DNA of 64,000 bases from Streptomyces sp. NBC_01198. GTDB lineage: Bacteria > Actinomycetota > Actinomycetes > Streptomycetales > Streptomycetaceae. The stretch spans positions 2,874,001 to 2,938,000 of the forward strand of contig NZ_CP108568.1 in assembly GCF_036010485.1 (NCBI RefSeq), read 5' to 3'. The notes below the pieces were generated by a model. That model ran no database searches, was not told where the DNA came from, and saw only the letters and a program-made list of their open reading frames with translations. Positions 59,352 to 64,000 of this stretch are shown piece by piece. Made by a program: the position numbers and the translations under genes. The stretch's first letter is position 1. Every line of letters starts with the position of its first letter.

Positions 59352-60533
59352 TCAGCGGGCGCCGAGCAGGTGCTCCATCGCCAGCTGGTCCAGCTGCTCG
59401 AAGGCCATACCGCGCTGGGCGGCGGCATCCGCGTCGAAGTCCTCGTAGGAGGCGCGGTCGGCCAGCAGCCCGGCCAGACCCTCGTCCGCCGAGACGGTGG
59501 GCTGGGCGAGCTGGTCCAGGCGCGAGGCGACCAGCGCCTCCTGGACGGCCGGGTCGGCGCGGAAGGCGGCGGCGCGGTCCTTGAGGATCAGGTAGTTGCG
59601 CATGCAGCCCGCGGCCGAGGCCCACACGCCGTCGTAGTCCTCCGTGCGCGGCGGCTTGAAGTCGAAGTGCCGCGGGCCTTCGTAGCCCGCCGTCTCCAGC
59701 AGGTCCACCAGCCAGAACGCCGACCGCAGGTCGCCGGCGCCGAAGCGCAGGTCCTGGTCGTACTTGATGCCGGTCTGGCCGTTGAGGTCGATGTGGAAGA
59801 GCTTCTTGTGCCACAGCGCCTGGGCGATGCCGTGCGGGAAGTTCAGGCCCGCCATCTGCTCGTGGCCGACCTCCGGGTTGACGCCCACCATTTCGGGGCG
59901 CTCCAGGGTGTTGATGAACGCCAGCGCGTGGCCGACCGTCGGCAGCAGGATGTCGCCGCGCGGCTCGTTCGGCTTGGGCTCGATGGCGAACCGCAGGTCG
60001 TAGCCCTTCTCGGTGACGTAGTCGCCGAGCAGGTCGAAGGCCTCCTTGAAGCGGTCGAGCGCGACCCGGACGTCCTTGGCGGCGCCGGACTCGGCGCCCT
60101 CGCGGCCGCCCCACGCGACATAGACCTTGGCGCCCAGCTCGGCGGCCAGGTCGATGTTGCGGATCGTCTTGCGCAGCGCGAAGCGGCGCACGTCGCGGTC
60201 GTTGGAGGTGAAGCCGCCGTCCTTGAAGACCGGGTGGGTGAAGAGGTTGGTGGTCGCCATCGGGACGGTCAGCCCGGTGGTGTCGAGCGCGGCACGGAAG
60301 CGCTTGACCGTCGCGTCGCGCTCGGCGTCGGAGGACCCGAACGGGATCAGGTCGTCGTCGTGGAACGTCACACCGTACGCGCCGAGCTCGGCGAGTTTGG
60401 TGACGGTGTCCACCGGGTCGAGCGGCGCGCGGGTGGCGTCGCCGAACGGGTCGCGGCCCAGCCACCCGACCGTCCACAGGCCGAAGGTGAACTTGTGCTC
60501 CGGCCGGGGGGTGAGGTTCGTCTCGGAAGTCAT
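59352..60533 (-). CDS. xylA: xylose isomerase
   Basis: A 393-residue class I-type isomerase that converts D-xylose to D-xylulose. The barrel shows [30 protein letters not shown] with the ring-opening His, the metal site [29 protein letters not shown] (the metal-bridging Glu/Lys), and [23 protein letters not shown] with Asp/His ligands. Length equals that of Streptomyces glucose/xylose isomerases (about 388). AGGAG precedes the ATG. It diverges from xylB with an operator-like site between. Confidence 0.96.
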   Translation of the reverse strand: MTSETNLTPRPEHKFTFGLWTVGWLGRDPFGDATRAPLDPVDTVTKLAELGAYGVTFHDDDLIPFGSSDAERDATVKRFRAALDTTGLTVPMATTNLFTHPVFKDGGFTSNDRDVRRFALRKTIRNIDLAAELGAKVYVAWGGREGAESGAAKDVRVALDRFKEAFDLLGDYVTEKGYDLRFAIEPKPNEPRGDILLPTVGHALAFINTLERPEMVGVNPEVGHEQMAGLNFPHGIAQALWHKKLFHIDLNGQTGIKYDQDLRFGAGDLRSAFWLVDLLETAGYEGPRHFDFKPPRTEDYDGVWASAAGCMRNYLILKDRAAAFRADPAVQEALVASRLDQLAQPTVSADEGLAGLLADRASYEDFDADAAAQRGMAFEQLDQLAMEHLLGAR

Positions 60534-60555
60534 TACGGCTCGCTCCTATTCGTCA

Positions 60556-60574
60556 GACTGTTGAACAAATTAGT
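60556..60574. promoter_or_regulatory. candidate ROK/XylR operator between xylA and xylB
   Basis: A TTG-AA-CAA core (60561-60568) lies in GACTGTTGAACAAATTAGT, with ACT/AGT near the ends. The ROK regulator encoded downstream of xylB is the probable ligand-sensing repressor of both genes. The repeat is imperfect. Confidence 0.5.
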
Positions 60575-60635
60575 ATGCGAGGCCGATGATGGGAAGTGGC
60601 AGCCCACGACGGGCTCGGGAAGGGACAGGAATCAC

Positions 60636-62060
60636 ATGGGGTCGGACAGCGCATCGCACGGGTCGGTCGTCCTCGGCGTCGACAGTTCCACGCAGTCCAC
60701 GAAGGTGCTCGCGGTGGACGTCGAGACCGGAGCGGTGCTGGCCTCCGGCCAGGCGCGGCACACCGTCAGCGCCGGTGCGGGACGGGAGACCGACCCCGAG
60801 GAGTGGTGGTCCGCGCTGCAGTCGGCCCTCGGCCGGCTCGGCCCGTGGGCCGGTCGCGCCGAGGCCGTCTCCGTCGGCGGCCAGCAGCACGGGCTCGTGG
60901 TGCTCGACGCGCAGGGGCGGCCGGTGCGGCCCGCCCTGCTCTGGAACGACGTGCGGTCCGCGCCGCAGGCCGCCGCGCTGGTCGACACGTACGGCGCCGA
61001 GCACTGGGCGCAGCGCTTCGGCTCAGTGCCGGGGGCGAGCTTCACGGTCTCGAAGTGGGCCTGGCTCGCCGAGCACGAGCCCGAGGCCGCCGCGGCCGCG
61101 CGTGCGGTGCGGCTGCCGCACGACTTCCTGACCGAGCGGCTGTCCGGCGCCGCCGTCACCGACCGCGGCGACGCCTCGGGGACGGGCTGGTGGCGCTCCG
61201 ACACCGAGCGCTACGACGAGGCGCTGCTCGCCGCGATAGGCCTCGCGCCCGACCTGCTGCCCACTGTGCTCGGCCCCGGCGAGCAGGCAGGCACCGTACG
61301 CGACGGGCTGCCGCTGCGGGCCGGCGCGCTGGTCGCCGCGGGCACCGGCGACAACGCCGCGGCCGCGCTGGGCCTCGGCCTCACGCCCGGCCGGGCCGCG
61401 CTCAGCCTCGGCACGTCGGGCACGGTCTACGCGGTGTCGCGGCAGCGGCCGGCCGACGCGAGTGGCGTCGTCGCCGGGTTCGCCGCGGCGGCGGGCGGCT
61501 GGCTGCCGCTCGCCTGCACGCTGAACTGCACGCTCGCCGTCGACAAGGTGGCGGCCCTGCTCGGCCGCGACCGGGAGGACGTCGAGCCCGGCGGCTCGAT
61601 CGCCTTCCTGCCCTTCCTGGACGGCGAACGCACGCCCAACCTGCCGTACGCCTCCGGGCTGCTCACCGGGCTGCGCCACGACACGACCGCCGGCCAGGTG
61701 CTGCAGGGCGCCTACGACGGTGCCGTCTACGCGCTGCTCGGCGCGCTCGACCAGGTCCTCGCCGTGGACGGCGAGGCGCCCTCGGACGAGCCGCTGCTGC
61801 TCATCGGCGGGGGCGCGCGGGGGGCCGCGTGGCTGGAGACGGTACGCCGGCTGTCCGGGCGCGCCGTCCAGGTGCCGGAAGCCGGGGAGCTCGTCGCGCT
61901 GGGCGCCGCGGTGCAGGCTGCTGCCGCCTTGACGGGTGAGGACGCCGTGGCCATCGCCCACCGCTGGTCCACCACGTCGGGCCCCGTCCACCCGCCCCTC
62001 CCCCTCGACACCCCCACCCTCACCCGCCTGGCGGCGACCCTGCCTCTGGCCTCGGCCTAG
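60636..62060 (+). CDS. xylB: xylulokinase
   Basis: A 474-residue FGGY kinase that phosphorylates D-xylulose to xylulose 5-phosphate for the pentose phosphate route. VLGVDSSTQSTKVLAVD is the phosphate-1 motif, VSVGGQQHGLVVLD and LWNDVRS the sugar site (Asp catalytic later in VAAGTGDNAAAALG), and LLLIGGGARGAAWLETVRRL the adenosine motif. AGGA precedes ATG 60636. It diverges from xylA; the ROK regulator gene is 600 bases downstream. Confidence 0.95.
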   Translation: MGSDSASHGSVVLGVDSSTQSTKVLAVDVETGAVLASGQARHTVSAGAGRETDPEEWWSALQSALGRLGPWAGRAEAVSVGGQQHGLVVLDAQGRPVRPALLWNDVRSAPQAAALVDTYGAEHWAQRFGSVPGASFTVSKWAWLAEHEPEAAAAARAVRLPHDFLTERLSGAAVTDRGDASGTGWWRSDTERYDEALLAAIGLAPDLLPTVLGPGEQAGTVRDGLPLRAGALVAAGTGDNAAAALGLGLTPGRAALSLGTSGTVYAVSRQRPADASGVVAGFAAAAGGWLPLACTLNCTLAVDKVAALLGRDREDVEPGGSIAFLPFLDGERTPNLPYASGLLTGLRHDTTAGQVLQGAYDGAVYALLGALDQVLAVDGEAPSDEPLLLIGGGARGAAWLETVRRLSGRAVQVPEAGELVALGAAVQAAAALTGEDAVAIAHRWSTTSGPVHPPLPLDTPTLTRLAATLPLASA

Positions 62061-62660
62061 CCCGTGCGCTTCGCTGGCCGCTCTGGCTCGGAGGGGTGCA
62101 CTTGCGGCGTGGCCGCACCCTTCCCGCCCCTCGGGCCACGCCCCCGGGGGGTGCCACTTGCGCTGGGCGCGCCGCTCTCCCGCCACGCGGGCTGGGCACG
62201 CCGTTCCCCGCGCCCCTCAGGGGGTGCCACTTGCTGTCGGCGGGCTGCTTTCCCGCCGCTCGGGCTGGGCGCGCAGTTCCCCGCGCCCCTCCGGGGGGGG
62301 TGCCACTTGCGGTGGCTTCGCACCTTGCGCTGCGTCGGGGCTTGTCGCGCCGTTCCTCGCGCCCCTGGAAAACGCTCACCCTCCGCTCAGGGGGCAAGCC
62401 ATCAGGGGCGCGGGGAACTGCGCGACAAGCCCCCACCAGGCCGCAGGCAAGCACACCACCGCAAGGGGCAGCACCACAGGGGCGCGGGGAACTGCGCGAC
62501 AAGCCCCCACAGGGGCGCGGGAAGTGCGCGTCGTCCAGCCACGGTGCGGTGGCACTGTGAACGCGACAGGACGGGACACCCACCCAAGGGCGCGGGGCAC
62601 GGCGCGAAAGGCCACGACGTACGCGCGGCGTACACCGCACAACCGGACCGGAGGTACATC
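62061..62660. repeat. cluster of GGGGCGCGGGGAAC-type intergenic repeats
   Basis: The 600-base gap between xylB and the ROK gene is almost entirely repeat. Forward cores TTCCCCGCGCCCCT stand at 62204-62217 and 62277-62290, with a variant at 62353-62366; each copy is preceded by GGTGCCACTTGC-type sequence. Reverse cores AGGGGCGCGGGGAA stand at 62404-62417 and 62478-62491, in two identical 34-base units (62403-62436, 62477-62510) plus a shortened third. 62339-62367 is nearly complementary to 62403-62431, giving a long hairpin after xylB. I see no gene here. Confidence 0.8.
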
Positions 62661-63887
62661 GTGGGGAAGAGCACAGGCGCACAAGCCGGCCTTCGGCAGC
62701 GGAACATGGCCCTGGTCATGCAGGCACTCGCCGCGGGCGAGAAGGTCACCCGGGCCGCGGTGGCCGCCGAGGTGGGGCTGACGCGGGCCACCGTGTCGAC
62801 GCTCGTGGACGAGTTGCTGGCCGTCGGCCTCGTGGCGGAGCAGGGCGCGCAGCGCCCCGGCACGGTGGGCCGCCCCGGCACCGTGCTGGCGCTGGCCGAG
62901 ACGGGCCCGGCCGGCATCGGGGCGGAGATCGGCGTGGACCACCTCGCCGCCTGCGCGGTGGACCTCACCGGCAGGGTGCGGGTCCGCGCCGATCGCCCGG
63001 CGGCGAACCGCGGCCGCCCGGCGGCGGCCGTCCTGGCCGAGCTCGCGGAGCTGACCGCCGGCGTGACCGCCGAGGCGGCGGCGGCCGGCCTGCACCCGGT
63101 GCGGACCACGGTCGCGGTCCCTGGCCTGATCGGCCCGGACCGCGGCACGGTGCTGCGCGCGCCGAACCTCGGCTGGGAGGACGTACCGCTGGCCGCGGCC
63201 TTCGGCGGGGGCGCGGCCACCGCGGTGGAGAACGAGGCCAACCTCGGCGCCCTGGCCGAGCTGTGGCTCGGCGGCCACGACGGCCGCCTCACCGACTTCG
63301 TCCACGTGTCCGCCGAGATCGGCATCGGCGCCGCCCTGGTCGTGGAGGGCCGCCTCTTCCGCGGTGCCCGCGGCTTCGCCGGCGAGCTGGGGCACGTGCC
63401 CGTACGCCCGGAGGGCCCCCGGTGCTCGTGCGGTGCGAACGGCTGTCTTGAGACCTACGCTGGCGAGGAGGCGCTGCTGCGGGCCGCGGGTGTGCGCACC
63501 GGACGCGGCCCGGCACTGAAAGCGGCGGCCGTCGCAGGCGACCCTGCGGCACTGCGTGCGCTGGAGGAGGCAGGCGCCGCCCTGGGCATAGCCCTCAGCG
63601 GTGCGGTCAACCTGCTCGACCCGCAGGCCGTGGTGGTCGGCGGCCCGCTCGCGGACCTTGCGCCCTGGCTGCTGCCGGGCGTGCGCCGCGAGCTCGCCGC
63701 CCGCGTCACCGACCGCCAGTGGCGCGCCCAGGACGTACTGATCTCCCGGCTCGGCCATGACGGCGTACTGCGCGGGGCCGCCTACAGCTCGGTGCGTACC
63801 GTGCTGGACGACCCCGCGACATGGATCCGTACCGTTACAGAGCCGAACCTGCCACCCACTGGCTCCACGTCATGTTCCAGCCGTTGA
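62661..63887 (+). CDS. ROK family transcriptional regulator, XylR-like
   Basis: A 408-residue protein. A winged helix at 12-60 (LRQRNMALVMQALAAGEKVTRAAVAAEVGLTRATVSTLVDELLAVGLV) is followed by a ROK sugar-kinase-like domain: GIGAEIGVDHLAACAVD, VPGLIGPDRGTVLRAPNLGWEDVPL, VENEANLGALAE, and GELGHVPVRPEGPRCSCGANGCLETYA with the CxCGxxGCxE zinc motif. It should sense xylose and repress xylA/xylB. GTG 62661 follows GGAGG. The last 20 residues (about 389-408) look non-native and overlap the convergent L,D-transpeptidase gene. Confidence 0.9.
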   Translation: MGKSTGAQAGLRQRNMALVMQALAAGEKVTRAAVAAEVGLTRATVSTLVDELLAVGLVAEQGAQRPGTVGRPGTVLALAETGPAGIGAEIGVDHLAACAVDLTGRVRVRADRPAANRGRPAAAVLAELAELTAGVTAEAAAAGLHPVRTTVAVPGLIGPDRGTVLRAPNLGWEDVPLAAAFGGGAATAVENEANLGALAELWLGGHDGRLTDFVHVSAEIGIGAALVVEGRLFRGARGFAGELGHVPVRPEGPRCSCGANGCLETYAGEEALLRAAGVRTGRGPALKAAAVAGDPAALRALEEAGAALGIALSGAVNLLDPQAVVVGGPLADLAPWLLPGVRRELAARVTDRQWRAQDVLISRLGHDGVLRGAAYSSVRTVLDDPATWIRTVTEPNLPPTGSTSCSSR

Positions 63888-64000
63888 GGCCGTTGCTGGG
63901 CTGGATCGTCTTGTCGGGCGAGTTGACGACCGTGACGACGTCGCCGAGCAGCGAGTGGTTGTAGAACCACGCGGCGTCGGTGCTCGGGTCCTTGCCGCCC
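63835..64000 (-). CDS. L,D-transpeptidase, C-terminal end (partial)
   Basis: The minus-strand frame is open from the window edge to TAA at 63837-63835, giving the last 54 residues: DAAWFYNHSLLGDVVTVVNSP, then TIQPSNGLNGWNMTWSQWVAG. This matches the end of exported actinomycete L,D-transpeptidases (YkuD with Ig-like domain), which make 3-3 peptidoglycan crosslinks. The catalytic His/Cys box lies beyond the edge. The end overlaps the ROK frame by 53 bases. Confidence 0.82.
   Translation of the reverse strand, partial: GGKDPSTDAAWFYNHSLLGDVVTVVNSPDKTIQPSNGLNGWNMTWSQWVAGSAL

Noticed and set aside
59259..62060. A 933-residue frame ending in xylulokinase.
   Set aside because: The part before 60636 is antisense to xylA and shows no family sequence.
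62061..62660. The repeat cluster as a CRISPR array.
   Set aside because: Units are of unequal length, occur in both orientations and have no constant spacer size; no cas genes are near.
1..64000. tRNA, rRNA, insertion sequences and prophage genes.
   Set aside because: No cloverleaf, rRNA-like segment, transposase, integrase or phage structural motif was recognised on either strand by eye.

Overview
The window is high-GC DNA with frequent GTG and some TTG starts, densely packed operons and a mycothiol conjugate amidase gene. Together with a DasR-type operator, an ECF42/DGPF sigma module and a Tad-type pilus locus, this points to an actinomycete of the Streptomyces family. No rRNA, tRNA, CRISPR array, transposase or phage structural gene was recognised. 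The gene content is that of a conserved chromosomal region with a few accessory patches: a toxin-antitoxin pair, a decayed gene, intergenic repeats and secreted glycosidases.

Left part (1-13.4 kb). The window opens in the 3' end of a catalase gene. A decayed SPFH/band-7 gene and a ribbon-helix-helix reading frame follow; the latter runs in frame into a PadR regulator. PadR, an ABC ATPase and an FtsX-like permease form a translationally coupled operon behind a promoter that contains a perfect palindrome. Next come an AI-2E-type permease, a secreted lytic transglycosylase, a PhoH-like ATPase, a polyprenyl diphosphate synthase, an aldo/keto reductase, an A24 prepilin peptidase, a DUF192 protein and a GNAT acetyltransferase.

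Tad pilus region (13.5-22.7 kb, minus strand). One operon runs zinc-ribbon protein, CpaB, CpaE/TadZ fused to a TadE-like tail, TadE, TadA, TadB, TadC, mostly with 4-base overlaps. A second operon begins behind its own operator-like array and carries Flp pilin, TadG-like protein, lipoprotein and OmpA-domain protein, ending at a strong terminator. The prepilin peptidase at 11.4-12.1 kb probably serves it.

Central part (22.8-42.8 kb). A GH18 chitinase has a DasR-like site in its promoter. A catabolic cassette follows: RidA, an IclR regulator and a PfkB kinase on the minus strand, diverging from a D-amino acid deaminase-like enzyme and a D-aminoacylase. Then come an aminotransferase, GTP-type PEP carboxykinase, hemolysin III-like protein, an MFS exporter with TetR regulator, a thioredoxin-domain protein, a HigBA-like toxin-antitoxin pair, the DGPF/ECF42 sigma module, and an ABC ATPase next to a small S26 peptidase.

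Right part (43-64 kb). A large STAND/TPR protein precedes mca, a DUF4307 protein, greA, an ABC-2 drug-export type transporter, ilvA, a MarR/sigma-like/membrane-protein trio, metB, an SMI1/KNR4 protein, a GH87 alpha-glucanase and a PAP2 phosphatase. The xylose genes xylA and xylB diverge, with the ROK regulator downstream, and an L,D-transpeptidase 3' end enters from the right edge. The clearest regulatory signals read from sequence are the PadR palindrome, the DasR site, the ECF42-type promoter, the SigR-type promoter of mca, the toxin-antitoxin operator and the palindromes in front of the ABC-2 transporter and pckG. All are motif-level inferences.
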